Shown here: piece by piece, positions 13,520 to 21,323 of the stretch
Layout: every line of letters starts with the position of its first letter
Numbering within the stretch: position 1 is the first letter of the stretch
NCBI GenBank assembly: GCA_003554005.1
Contig: PWEU01000197.1
Span: 1 to 22,684 of the forward strand
Direction of reading: 5' to 3'
Source of the DNA: Nitriliruptoraceae bacterium
GTDB taxonomy: Bacteria; Actinomycetota; Nitriliruptoria; Nitriliruptorales; Nitriliruptoraceae
Length of the DNA stretch: 22,684 nucleotides
The notes under the pieces: model-generated
Databases searched by the model: none
Seen by the model: the letters and a program-made list of their open reading frames with translations, nothing else
What the model was told of the DNA's origin: nothing
Translations under genes and position numbers: made by a program

Positions 13520-14468
13520 CGTGGCCGCACCGGGCGAGACGTCCACCGACCCTGCCGCCGTCCCCGCGTTGGCCGTGGTGCTCGTCACCCACGACACCCG
13601 CGACGAGGTGCTCGGGGCCCTGGAGGCGCTGGCCGCCGACCCCGAGCGGCCCGGCGACCTCGAGGGGGTGGTCGTCGACGCCGGGTCCCGCGACGGCACG
13701 GTCGCGGCGGTCCGTGGCCGGGCCGACGGCACCCGTGTCCTGGCGCTGGCCAACACCGGCTTCGGCCGGGGCGCCAACGCGGGTGTGCGGGCGACCAGCG
13801 CGCGCTTGGTGCTGGTCGCCAACGCCGATGTGCGGGTGCGCCCCGGGGCGCTGCACCGGCTGGCCGCGTGCCTCGCGGCTGAGGACGACGTGGCGGCCGT
13901 GGGCCCCCAGGTCCGCTACCCGTCGGGTGCGCTCCAGGCGTCGGCGCGTCGTGACCTCGACGTCGCCACCGTCCTCGGCCACGCGGTGTTGGGACGGTTG
14001 TGGCCGGAGAACCCATGGACCCGTCGCTACCACGCCCGCGATCTGCCGAGCGACGTCCCGCGGGACGTGGCATGGCTGTCCGGGGGCGCGCTGCTGCTGC
14101 GACGGGAGGCTTTCGCGTCGGTGGGCGGGTTCGACCCCGGCTACTTCCTCTACGTCGAGGACATGGACCTCGGCGACCGGTTGCGGGCCGCGGGCTGGCG
14201 GTTGCGGTACGAGCCGGCCGCCGTGGTCGAGCATCGGGTGGGGGCGTCCACGTCGCGGGCACGGCTGCGCGCGCTGTGGCACCACGCGGTCAGCCTCGAC
14301 CGCTACCTCGCACGGCGCCTGCAGGGTGCCGGGCGCCTGCTGCGGCCCCTCCTGCCGGTCGCGCTGGCGGCGTGGGTCGTCGTCACCGTGCTCGTCGAGC
14401 GTGGTGGGGCGGGCCGCAGCACCACCGGGGAACGCTTCGAGGTCCCTGGTCGGTCGGGCAGCCGGTGA
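13500..14468 (+). CDS. GT2 family glycosyltransferase, WbbL/rhamnosyltransferase-like
   Basis: This inverting family-2 transferase adds a sugar from a nucleotide donor to a lipid-linked glycan on the cytoplasmic side. Seen in 322 residues: the GT-A core start ALAVVLVTHDTRDEVLGALEAL (24-45), VVVDAGSRDGT (57-67), NTGFGRGANAGV (85-96), VLVANADVRV (104-113) where NAD stands in for the metal-binding DxD, LSGGALLLRREAF (193-205), GYFLYVEDMDLGDRLRAAGW (214-233) with the acidic ED catalytic region, and a C-terminal helix (about 282-298) that may touch the membrane. The start is uncertain. GTG at 13500 overlaps the LCP stop by 20 bp, while GTG at 13521 starts 1 bp after it, and neither has a clear ribosome site. 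Linkage to an LCP gene resembles wbbL next to Rv3267 in mycobacteria. Sugar specificity is inferred only. Confidence 0.9.
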   Translation: MTTRRPDVAAPGETSTDPAAVPALAVVLVTHDTRDEVLGALEALAADPERPGDLEGVVVDAGSRDGTVAAVRGRADGTRVLALANTGFGRGANAGVRATSARLVLVANADVRVRPGALHRLAACLAAEDDVAAVGPQVRYPSGALQASARRDLDVATVLGHAVLGRLWPENPWTRRYHARDLPSDVPRDVAWLSGGALLLRREAFASVGGFDPGYFLYVEDMDLGDRLRAAGWRLRYEPAAVVEHRVGASTSRARLRALWHHAVSLDRYLARRLQGAGRLLRPLLPVALAAWVVVTVLVERGGAGRSTTGERFEVPGRSGSR

Positions 14469-14607
14469 GCGTGGGGGTGTCCGATGGCGCTGTGGCCGGG
14501 CCGGCCCGCCCCGGTGGCCTGTGCTACACACGGACCGGGTGTGGTCACGCCTCCACCACGCACCCGCCCGCGTACCGGTGGTGGTGGAGGCCCCGGGGGG
14601 TGGTGAG
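14469..14607. promoter_or_regulatory. 139-bp leader upstream of the exporter genes
   Basis: This is the largest gap within the envelope gene block, with no gene. It contains the 12-bp palindrome CGGGCCGGCCCG at 14497-14508 and the strong hairpin listed separately. TGTGCTACAC near 14520-14528 is like an extended -10, so the exporter genes may have their own promoter here. This is not certain. Confidence 0.35.
14549..14591 (+). promoter_or_regulatory. Perfect 11-bp hairpin just upstream of the exporter permease gene
   Basis: GCCTCCACCAC (14549-14559) pairs exactly with GTGGTGGAGGC (14581-14591) around a 21-nt loop. It ends 16 bp before the start at 14608, right beside the likely ribosome site (GGGGGGTGGTGAG). 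In RNA it could limit translation or act as an attenuator. It could also be a protein-binding dyad. If translation instead began at GTG 14581, the right arm would be coding. Confidence 0.45.
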
Positions 14608-15525
14608 GTGACCTCGCAGCCTGGAGGTATCGACGCTGCCCTGGTGCCCAGCGGACCGCGTCGGATCGCGCTGGCCGTCTCCATCAAGCTCGTCGAGCTG
14701 TGGCGCGCCCGGGAGCTGCTGGTGCAGCTGGTGCGCAAGGAGCTCAAGGTCCGCTACCGCAACTCCGCCCTCGGGTTCCTGTGGTCGATGCTCACCCCCG
14801 TGCTGATGACCGCTGTGTTCAGCGTGGTGTTCACCCAGATCGTGCGGATCCCCGTGGACGACTTCCCGGCGTTCTTCATCTCGGGCTACCTCGTCTGGCA
14901 GTTCCTGCAGAACTCCTGCCAGGGCGCGATCCACTCGATCGTCGGCAACGGTGAGTTGATCAAGAAGGTGTACTTCCCGCGGGAGGTGCTGCCGCTCTCC
15001 CACGTCTTCGCGCAGCTGATCCACCTGCTGCTCGCCCTGCTCGTGCTCAGCCCCTACCTGGTCTACACCCGCGGCCTCGACGTGCTGGTCCACCTGCCGA
15101 CCACGCTGCTGGCGATCGCGCTGCTCACGGTGTTCGTCTCCGGGATCGCGATGTGGTTCGCGGGGGTCAACGTGATCTTCCGGGACCTCCAGGAGCTGTT
15201 CGTCGTGATCTTCCAGGTGTGGTTCTACGCCACGCCGGTGATCTACCCCCTGGCGCTGGTCACCGCGCAGATCGATGAGCGGTTCGCCTGGGTGGCGACC
15301 GTGATCGCCATCAACCCGGCGACGGTGTTCGTCGAACTCGCCCGTCTCGGCCTCTACGGCTCGGTGAGCGCCACCGGTGACGTCGTTGCCCCGCTCACCG
15401 ACGGCCCGCCCGCCTGGCCGAACCTGGTCGCCACCGGCGTGGCGACGGGGTGGGCGCTCCTGGCCTTCGTCCTCGGATACCTGGTGTTCCTGCGGCGCTC
15501 CCGCACCTTCGCGAAGGAGGTGTGA
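14608..15525 (+). CDS. wzm: ABC-2 type glycan exporter permease (Wzm/TagG family)
   Basis: This is the membrane subunit of an ABC transporter that flips or exports lipid-linked polysaccharide. Seen in 305 residues: the amphipathic interfacial LWRARELLVQLVRKELKVRYRNSALGFLWSMLTPVLM signature region (about 31-66, quoted in parts: KELKVRYRNS, LGFLWSMLTP), then six hydrophobic segments, NGELIKKVYFPREVLPL (a coupling region), MWFAGVNVIFRDLQEL, and VWFYATPVIYPL, all typical of the Wzm/TagG/RfbA family. GTG at 14608 is chosen for the GGTGAG upstream and because the family homology begins about 20 residues later. In-frame GTG at 14581 is an alternative. The ATPase start lies 3 bp after this stop, so the two subunits are translationally linked. 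Together with GT2 and LCP neighbours, it should move a wall glycan precursor. Confidence 0.93.
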   Translation: MTSQPGGIDAALVPSGPRRIALAVSIKLVELWRARELLVQLVRKELKVRYRNSALGFLWSMLTPVLMTAVFSVVFTQIVRIPVDDFPAFFISGYLVWQFLQNSCQGAIHSIVGNGELIKKVYFPREVLPLSHVFAQLIHLLLALLVLSPYLVYTRGLDVLVHLPTTLLAIALLTVFVSGIAMWFAGVNVIFRDLQELFVVIFQVWFYATPVIYPLALVTAQIDERFAWVATVIAINPATVFVELARLGLYGSVSATGDVVAPLTDGPPAWPNLVATGVATGWALLAFVLGYLVFLRRSRTFAKEV

Positions 15526-15527
15526 GC

Positions 15528-16847
15528 GTGTCGGCCGACACCCCGCGCCGCAGCCTCGGCCAGCTGGCCGGTGCCGCCCTGGACCCGACCCAGCCGGCGA
15601 TCGTCGTGGACCAGGTGACGGAGACGTTCCGCCTCTACCACGAGCGGCCCAGTGGGCTGAAGGAGCGGCTGTATCGGATGCGCCGCGCCTCCTACACCGA
15701 CTTCAACGCTCTCGAGGACGTCAGCTTCACCGTCCAGCACGGCGAGTCGGTCGCGGTGATCGGGCCGAACGGCTCGGGCAAGTCCACGTTGCTGAAGCTG
15801 CTGGCCCGGATCCTGCCGCCCGACGACGGCACGGTGCTCACCAACGGGCGGGTGGCCTCCCTGTTGGAGCTGGGAGCGGGGTTCCCCGGTGACCTCACCG
15901 GTCGGGAGAACATCCGGCTCAACGGGGCGATCCTCGGGCTGTCGGGGGCGGAGATCGCCGAGCGGTTCGACGAGATCGTGGACTTCGCCGGCGTCGGGCA
16001 CCTGCTGGACACGGCCGTGCGCACCTACTCCTCGGGTCTCGAGGTCCGCCTCGGGTTCGCCGTGGCGGTCATGGTCGACCCCGACGTATTGTTGGTCGAC
16101 GAGGTGCTCGCCGTCGGCGACGCGGAGTTCCAGGAGCGTTCGCTGGAGCGGATGCGCGCCTTCCGCGACGAGGGCAAGACCTTCCTGCTGGTCAGCCACG
16201 ACCTCGATGCCGTCCGGGACATGTGCGACCGTGCGATCGTGCTCGACCGCGGCCGCGTGGTCTTCGACGGTCCGGTCACCGAGGGGGTCGAGCTCTACCG
16301 GCAGCGGGTCGCCACCCGGTCGGCCCCCCGGGTCGATCGCCAGCGGGGTGCGAGGCAGGGCGCGATCGACGAGGTGGTGCTGGTCGGTGCCGACGGGCGG
16401 GCCGCGACGGAGGTCCCGCCCTCGGCGAACCTCGCCGCCCGCATCCGGCTGCGAGCCCTGACCCACGTCGAGGTGTGTTCGGTGGGGATGGTGATCTCCC
16501 GTGGGGACGGGACCCACCTCTACGAGCTGCACACCACCTGGCAGGGGGTGGGCGTGGGTCCCCTCGAGCCGGGGCAGGAGGCCACCGTCGAGGTGCGGTT
16601 CACGGCGCACCTGCTCGCCGGTCACTATGCCCTGGCCTGCTCGGTCACCGACGCCTCGGGGCGCGAGACCTGGGCCGTGGTCGTCGACGCCGCCAGGTTC
16701 GCCGTCCAGCCGGCGCCGGGTGGGGCGGGGCTGGTCGACCTGTCCGCCACCGCCGTGGTCACCGACGGGCCGGCCCGCCGCACCGGCGACGGGCTCGTCG
16801 GACCGATCCCGCTGTCGCGGCTCCAACGTCGCCAGGCCCGGGGCTGA
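15528..16847 (+). CDS. wzt: ABC exporter ATPase with C-terminal glycan-recognition domain (Wzt type)
   Basis: This is the cytoplasmic ATPase of the polysaccharide exporter, partner of the preceding permease. In 439 residues: Walker A GPNGSGKST (79-87), a Q-loop-region ELGAGFPGDLTGRENI, signature YSSGLEVRL (167-175), Walker B VLLVDEV (187-193) with DEVLAVGD, and switch His224 in LVSHD. The C-terminal third (about 280-420) is a beta-rich Wzt_C-type domain (VCSVGMVISRGDGTHLYELHT, GHYALACSVTDASG). In O-antigen exporters this domain recognises the modified non-reducing end of the glycan. Its presence suggests that export here needs a specific chain end. The signature SSG rather than SGG is normal for this group. 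GTG at 15528 is preceded by AAGGAGG, which overlaps the permease stop. The second GT2 follows after 5 bp. Confidence 0.95.
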   Translation: MSADTPRRSLGQLAGAALDPTQPAIVVDQVTETFRLYHERPSGLKERLYRMRRASYTDFNALEDVSFTVQHGESVAVIGPNGSGKSTLLKLLARILPPDDGTVLTNGRVASLLELGAGFPGDLTGRENIRLNGAILGLSGAEIAERFDEIVDFAGVGHLLDTAVRTYSSGLEVRLGFAVAVMVDPDVLLVDEVLAVGDAEFQERSLERMRAFRDEGKTFLLVSHDLDAVRDMCDRAIVLDRGRVVFDGPVTEGVELYRQRVATRSAPRVDRQRGARQGAIDEVVLVGADGRAATEVPPSANLAARIRLRALTHVEVCSVGMVISRGDGTHLYELHTTWQGVGVGPLEPGQEATVEVRFTAHLLAGHYALACSVTDASGRETWAVVVDAARFAVQPAPGGAGLVDLSATAVVTDGPARRTGDGLVGPIPLSRLQRRQARG

Positions 16848-16852
16848 GCCGC

Positions 16853-17944
16853 GTGCGGGTCGCCGCGATCGTCGTCAGCTGGAACAGCGCCGAGCACCTC
16901 CCCGCGTTGCTCGCCAGCCTCGAGGCCCAGGAGCACCCCGACCTCGAGGTGGTCGTGGTGGACAACGCGTCGGTGGACGCCTCGGTGGCCGCGGTCCGGC
17001 AGGCCCGGGCGACGGCGGTGCGCCACCCCGTCCGGCTGCTGCGGTCGGTGACCAACCGCGGGTTCTGCGGTGGGGTGAACGACGCCCTGGCCACCCTGGA
17101 CCCCGAGGTCGCCGCCGTGCTGTTGGTCAACCCCGACGTGGTGCTGGCACCCGACCTCGTGGGGGTCTGCGTCGCGCGGCTCGCCACCCAGTCCCGCTGT
17201 GGCAGCGTGCAGCCGAAGCTGCTGCGGTCCTTCCCCGGTCCGGATGGGCGGCCGGTGCTGGACACCACCGGGCACGAGCTGACCACCGCCCGGCTCTACC
17301 GCAACCGTGGGGAGGGCGAGTCCGATCTCGATGCTCACGTGGGCGGCGAGGTGTTCGGCGCCTCGGGCGCCTGCGTCCTGCACCGCCGGGCGATGCTGGA
17401 GGACGTGCGGTGGCGGGACGGGCAGGTGCTGACCGAGGACCTCGTCGCCTACTTCGACGACATCGAGCTGGACTGGCGGGCTCGGCGCCGGGGGTGGACC
17501 GCCTGGTACGAGCCGACCGCAACCGCCACCCACGAGCGTGGTGGCGCGGGACCACGGCGCACGCGGCGGGTGGAGGCGCTCAACCTCGCCAACCGCCTGC
17601 TCGTCCTGGTGACCTGCGATGCACCGAGATGGCGCGACTGGCCCGCGATCGTGGTGACCACCGCCCTGAAGGCCACGGAGCTGGGGCTCACGGTGCCCAG
17701 CGCGGTCCCGGGGACCCTGCGGCAGCTGGGCGGTCTGCCCGCGGCGTGGGCCCGGCGTCGCGAGCTGGACGCCCGGGCCACCCTGACCGCGCGCGCCGTC
17801 GCCGAGGCCCACGCGCGACCCTTCAGGTGGGGTGGGTGGATCAGGTCCTGGTGGCGGCGGATCCGCGGTCGCTCGCCCGGCGTTGCCCCGCGGGGTCGTG
17901 CCGGGGCCCGGTCACGCCATGGGCAACCCCCCGTCGAGCGCTAG
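16853..17944 (+). CDS. GT2 family glycosyltransferase (second)
   Basis: This is a family-2 glycosyltransferase of 363 residues, probably acting on the same glycan as the exporter next to it. Seen: VAAIVVSWNSAEHLPALLASL (3-23), VVVVDNASVD (33-42), NRGFCGGVNDAL (68-79), VLLVNPDVVLAP with the NPD metal-site variant (89-100), GASGACVLHRRAML (169-182), and FDDIELDWRARRRGW (201-215) with the acidic catalytic region. The last 60 residues are arginine- and tryptophan-rich (FRWGGWIRSWWRRIRG) and could bind the membrane surface or polyprenyl phosphate. GTG at 16853 begins 5 bp after the ATPase stop, and no clear ribosome site is seen, which suggests coupling. The stop TAG overlaps the stop of the convergent DUF3105 gene in a CTAG. 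Confidence 0.92.
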   Translation: MRVAAIVVSWNSAEHLPALLASLEAQEHPDLEVVVVDNASVDASVAAVRQARATAVRHPVRLLRSVTNRGFCGGVNDALATLDPEVAAVLLVNPDVVLAPDLVGVCVARLATQSRCGSVQPKLLRSFPGPDGRPVLDTTGHELTTARLYRNRGEGESDLDAHVGGEVFGASGACVLHRRAMLEDVRWRDGQVLTEDLVAYFDDIELDWRARRRGWTAWYEPTATATHERGGAGPRRTRRVEALNLANRLLVLVTCDAPRWRDWPAIVVTTALKATELGLTVPSAVPGTLRQLGGLPAAWARRRELDARATLTARAVAEAHARPFRWGGWIRSWWRRIRGRSPGVAPRGRAGARSRHGQPPVER

Positions 17945-18837
17945 GACCCGTCGGCCCCGTCGTCATCGGTCACCACACCTTCCCGCTCCTCGGGCGACAG
18001 TTCCTCCATCCCCTCCTCGGGGGTGAGGCCGTCGATCGGGGCGTTCTCCTCGCTGGTGTCGGCCACGTCCCGGTCCTCGTAGGCCAGCACGCCCTCCGGG
18101 AAGGGGGCGATCGTGCGTTCCGGACCGATGCCGTGGGTCCCGAAGTGGTCGAGCACGAAGGCGTTGGCGACGGTCTCGTCCCAGGTGTCGCAGTCCATCG
18201 CCGTGCCCCAGGCGCGCAGCGCGATGGCCTTCCCGCTGTCGATGCCGGGGTCCTCGTAGGGGGAGGTGATGATCCCGACCCCCGACGCGTCGCGCCGGAA
18301 ACCGTTGGCGTTCAGCGTCGACGCCCAGGTGCCGATCTGGCCCGCGGTGGCGCTGTCGGTCCGCTCGGGGTCCCACCACGCGATCACGGTGCCGTGCTCG
18401 AGGTTGTGGGTGGAGGACACCTCGTCGATCTGCCGCGTGGCGGCCGGGGTGATCGGGTGGACCCCGACGGTGTGGGGCCCGGAGTGCGTCGGCCGGGTGT
18501 CGGTGTAGACCGTCTCGGGGTCGACCTGCGTGCTGTTCTCGAAGTGGGAGCGGTCGGGCAGCGGCGCCCGCTCAGCGAGCACCTCGCAGCCGGCCGCTTC
18601 CCGGGCCGCCTCGACCTCCGTCGAGGACAGCAGGATCGCATCCTCGATCGACGCCGGTCCGCCGGCGAAGGCCTGGAACACCACGGCGGCGATCCCCCCG
18701 ACCACGACGAAGCTGACGAGGCCGGTCCGCCAGTTGCGCGTCTGTTTGCGCTGGACCGCCTCGGCCTCGGCGCGGCGGCGCTCCTCGCGGGCCAGGGCCC
18801 GGCGCTGCTTGTTGGGGATCTTCTCGCGTTCGGCCAC
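17941..18837 (-). CDS. DUF3105 domain protein, membrane-anchored
   Basis: This 298-residue protein of unknown function has a basic, charged N-terminus (1-36, a likely cytoplasmic coiled-coil with many Arg and Glu), one transmembrane helix (about 38-57) and an outer domain. The outer domain is the DUF3105 fold: CEVLAERAPL (84-93), HFENSTQVDP, THSGPHTVGV (117-126), and the signature THNLEHGTVIAWWDPE (143-158) whose histidines and glutamate could bind a metal. The last 50 residues are strongly acidic. GTG at 18837 has CGGAG upstream. It is convergent with the GT2 gene and separated from fbiB by a hairpin. Such proteins recur in actinobacteria. Association with the envelope block here is positional only, and no enzymatic role is known to me. 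Confidence 0.85.
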   Translation of the reverse strand: MAEREKIPNKQRRALAREERRRAEAEAVQRKQTRNWRTGLVSFVVVGGIAAVVFQAFAGGPASIEDAILLSSTEVEAAREAAGCEVLAERAPLPDRSHFENSTQVDPETVYTDTRPTHSGPHTVGVHPITPAATRQIDEVSSTHNLEHGTVIAWWDPERTDSATAGQIGTWASTLNANGFRRDASGVGIITSPYEDPGIDSGKAIALRAWGTAMDCDTWDETVANAFVLDHFGTHGIGPERTIAPFPEGVLAYEDRDVADTSEENAPIDGLTPEEGMEELSPEEREGVVTDDDGADGS

Positions 18838-18929
18838 GGTGGCGCTCCGGGCTCGAGATGGGCGGGCCGCCCTGTTCCCGGAGGGTGGCCCGCCACCTCG
18901 TCGGGGTGGGGCGGGAGCGTACCCCCAAG

Positions 18930-18958
18930 GCTGCCGGCGCCCGGGGGGCGTCGGCAGC
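18930..18958 (-). terminator. GC-rich hairpin after fbiB
   Basis: GCTGCCGGCGCC and GGCGTCGGCAGC form a 12-bp stem with one G-T pair and a 5-nt CGGGG loop. It starts 4 bp after the end of fbiB as read on the minus strand. No run of U follows, only CTTGGGGG, so it would be an I-shaped actinobacterial-type terminator. It separates the fbiA-fbiB unit from the DUF3105 gene downstream. Confidence 0.55.
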
Positions 18959-18962
18959 AGGT

Positions 18963-20291
18963 TCAGATCTCCTCGAGGAGCCCGTCCGGCTCGAGTGGCC
19001 CGCGGGGGGCTGGTGGGATCGCGGGCGCCCCCACCGCGACCATCCCGGTCGGTTCGAGGTGCTCGGGCAGGTCGAGCACCTCGCGGACCGTGTCGGGACA
19101 GAAGGCGGTGGAGCTGATCCAGGCGGTGCCGAAGCCGTGGGCGGCGAGCACGATCTGCAGGTTCTGGAGCGCCGCGCCCCCGGAGAGCACGAACAGGTCG
19201 CGTTCGGCCCGCTGCCGCCGGTCGTCGGGGTAGTGGTGGGCCTCGTCGAGCCGGACCGCGGGCAGCAGGAGCTCGGGTGCGGTGCGCAGGACCGCGTCGG
19301 AGCGCTCCAGGCGGCGTGCGATCACCTCCTCGGCGACCCCGTCGCTCAGGAGGTGCGCGCGCCACTGGGTGGCCATCGCGTCCAGCAGCCGGTGGCGGGT
19401 CGGGTCGGTGAGCCGGAGGAACCGCCACGGCCGGGTGCCGTGGGGGGCGGGGGCGGTCCCGGCGGCTGCCACCGCCGTTGCCAGGACGTGCGCGGGGACG
19501 GCCACCCCGGGCGCGAAGCGGCGCACGGTGCGGCGGCGGGCGATGGCACGTTCGGCGGCGGTCGGCCCCCCGGCGGCGAACAGGTCCTCGGCCAGGGGGC
19601 GGAGAAGGTCCGCGCCGGTGCCGTCGGGGAGCCCGGCGGTGTCGAGCCCCCGCAGCAGCACGAAGGGGGTCCCGGTGTCCTTGCGGCGGACGAGGTCCGC
19701 GGCCGCCGCGACCTCATCGGCCAGCGCCGCCTCGGTCACCTCCAACCGACGGCCGTCCAGGTCGGCCCCACCGCGCTCGTCGCGCAGCGCCGGCAGCCCG
19801 GCGACGCCGAGCGCCACCTCGGTCTGCCCTCGCCGCCACGGGCGGCCGAAGGTGTCGGTGATCACCACCCCGACCTGGCGGCCCGTGGCGGCCGCGATCC
19901 CCGCCCGCAGCGCGGCCGCCGAGGCGTCCGGGTCCTGGGGCAGCAGCAGGGCCGCGTGCTCGCCGACGTTGGAGGCGTCGATGCCGCCGTTGGCCGCGAC
20001 GAAGCCGTGGATGGTCCGGGTGATCAGCACCCACGGTGCCTCGGCCACCACCTCGGCGGCGTGCTGGCGGGCGAGCTCCCGGCGGGCGGTGCGCGGGTCG
20101 CCGGGCGGGAGGTCGACGATCGCGCCCTCGGCCAGGCTGACCACCTTGGAGGCGACGCAGACGACGTCGCCGTCGACCGCTTCCACCCCGTGCTCCTCCA
20201 GGGTGGCGAGCAGGAGCGCCGTGAGGTCGTCACCGGGCTGGATCCGCTGCGCGGTCGGCAACGGGACGAGGTGCACCCCACCGGGGCTCAT
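18963..20291 (-). CDS. fbiB: Coenzyme F420:L-glutamate ligase with C-terminal nitroreductase domain, FbiB
   Basis: This enzyme adds gamma-linked glutamates to F420-0 using GTP, and in FbiB the C-terminal FMN domain reduces dehydro-F420-0 and supports polyglutamylation. Residues 1-242 are the CofE domain: KVVSLAEGAIVDLPP (49-63), ITRTIHGFVAANGGIDASNVG (90-110, in parts GFVAANGGID and SNVG), and ITDTFGRPWRRGQTEVALG (144-162). Residues 245-442 are a nitroreductase-like domain: AIARRRTVRRFAPGVAV (249-265), PHGTRPWRF (283-291), LFVLSGGAALQNLQIVLAAHG (366-386, in parts), and GTAWISSTAFCPD (388-400). The 442-residue length fits actinobacterial FbiB. ATG at 20291 overlaps the fbiA stop by 4 bp (ATGA), so the two are coupled. 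A terminator-like hairpin follows. Confidence 0.96.
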   Translation of the reverse strand: MSPGGVHLVPLPTAQRIQPGDDLTALLLATLEEHGVEAVDGDVVCVASKVVSLAEGAIVDLPPGDPRTARRELARQHAAEVVAEAPWVLITRTIHGFVAANGGIDASNVGEHAALLLPQDPDASAAALRAGIAAATGRQVGVVITDTFGRPWRRGQTEVALGVAGLPALRDERGGADLDGRRLEVTEAALADEVAAAADLVRRKDTGTPFVLLRGLDTAGLPDGTGADLLRPLAEDLFAAGGPTAAERAIARRRTVRRFAPGVAVPAHVLATAVAAAGTAPAPHGTRPWRFLRLTDPTRHRLLDAMATQWRAHLLSDGVAEEVIARRLERSDAVLRTAPELLLPAVRLDEAHHYPDDRRQRAERDLFVLSGGAALQNLQIVLAAHGFGTAWISSTAFCPDTVREVLDLPEHLEPTGMVAVGAPAIPPAPRGPLEPDGLLEEI

Positions 20292-21238
20292 CGGCCCGCC
20301 GCCGTCCGGAGCGAGGCGGCCAGCTCCAGGCACGTACCGCCGAGCGCGGCCGCCACCTCGACGTCGTCCATCATGGTGTCGGTGACCGTGCAGGCGAGCT
20401 GGAGGTCGCGCACCTCGTCGGCCAGCGCGGCGTCGGCCTGGTCGATGACCCACCCGTCGAGCAGTTGCCGGTAGTGGCGCGCCACGCCGACCGCCGACAC
20501 CTCGGCACCCACGGCGGGTAGCAGGCGGTGCGCCATGCCGCGGACCACCTCGCCGCCGACGATGGGGGAGACGCCCACGACCGGGGCGGTGGTCGCAGCG
20601 AGCGCGGCGCGGATCCCCGGCACCGCCAGGATCGTGCCGATCGACACCACCGGGTTGGAGGGGGCGAGCAGCACCGCCTCGGCGCCCTCGATCGCCTCGA
20701 CCACCCCGGGGGCCGGGACCGCGTCCTCCGCTCCGGCGAGCCGGACCGAGGCGACCTCCGGTCGACCCCGTTCACGCCCCCAGTACTCCTGGAAGTGCAG
20801 GTCGCGGTCGTCGGTGGTCGTGATGCGGGTCTCCACCGGATCGTCGGTGGCGGGCAGGAGGCGGACGTCGACCCCGAAGGCCCGCGTCACCTCGCTCGTG
20901 ACCTCGGACAGGCGTGCCCCCTGCGACAGCCGGAGCGTGCGGTGCAGGTGTGTCGCGAGGTCGCGGTCGCCGAGGGTGAACCAGGGCTCGTGGCCGAAGC
21001 GCTCGAGCTCCGAGGCGACGACGTGGGTCTCCTCGGCGCGGCCCCACTGCTGCTCGGGATGGACGACGCGTGCGAGCCAGTAGGTGATCGAGTCGAGGTC
21101 GGGGCAGACCTTGAGCCCGAGGTGGGTCAGGTCGTCCCCGACGTTGACGATGGCGACCACCTCGGAGGGCGGGACGAGGCGGGTCAGGCCGCGCAGGAAG
21201 CGGGCCGCACCCACCCCCCCTGCCAGCACCGTGTACAT
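20288..21238 (-). CDS. fbiA: 2-phospho-L-lactate transferase (F420 biosynthesis), FbiA/CofD
   Basis: It joins the phospho-lactyl or phosphoenolpyruvyl group from its GDP-activated donor to the 5-deazariboflavin FO, making F420-0 or dehydro-F420-0. In 316 residues: the Rossmann start TVLAGGVGAARFLRGL (3-18), VNVGDDLTHLGLKVCPDLDSI (31-51, in parts: NVGDD, CPDLDS), the donor-binding RLSEVT and FQEYWG regions, VLLAPSNPVVSIGTIL, and GVSPIVGGEVV. ATG at 21238 has GGGAGAGG upstream. It overlaps fbiB by 4 bp and is divergent from fbiC over 85 bp. The guanylyltransferase that makes the donor (FbiD/CofC) is not in this window. Whether the donor is lactate- or pyruvate-derived cannot be read here; mycobacterial FbiA uses the enolpyruvyl form. 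Confidence 0.96.
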   Translation of the reverse strand: MYTVLAGGVGAARFLRGLTRLVPPSEVVAIVNVGDDLTHLGLKVCPDLDSITYWLARVVHPEQQWGRAEETHVVASELERFGHEPWFTLGDRDLATHLHRTLRLSQGARLSEVTSEVTRAFGVDVRLLPATDDPVETRITTTDDRDLHFQEYWGRERGRPEVASVRLAGAEDAVPAPGVVEAIEGAEAVLLAPSNPVVSIGTILAVPGIRAALAATTAPVVGVSPIVGGEVVRGMAHRLLPAVGAEVSAVGVARHYRQLLDGWVIDQADAALADEVRDLQLACTVTDTMMDDVEVAAALGGTCLELAASLRTAAGR

Positions 21239-21323
21239 CGTGCCTCTCCCTGGTCGTCGGCGCGCCGTAGGGTAGGTCGTGGCCGGGTCGGTACGGTGCG
21301 CGCGGCCGACAGGGAGCACCGTG
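21239..21323. promoter_or_regulatory. Divergent fbiA-fbiC control region
   Basis: The 85 bp between the two starts should hold both promoters. For fbiC, TACGGT at 21292-21297 is a TANNNT -10 candidate about 25 bp before the start and ahead of an AGGGAG ribosome site at 21311-21316. For fbiA, TACCCT on the minus strand at 21274-21269 is a -10 candidate with a leader of about 24 nt. The palindrome CGGCGCGCCG lies at 21258-21267, within the fbiA leader. No -35 consensus is evident for either. Confidence 0.35.

Noticed and set aside
13500..13521. Frameshift or fusion between the LCP gene and GT2
   Set aside because: Both proteins have complete family ends. The 20-bp overlap or 1-bp gap is ordinary coupling, and only the start choice is uncertain.
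16501..19233. 910-codon plus-strand frame, the longest in the window
   Set aside because: It runs through the Wzt C-terminus, the second GT2, antisense of DUF3105 and part of fbiB. All of these have better-supported frames.
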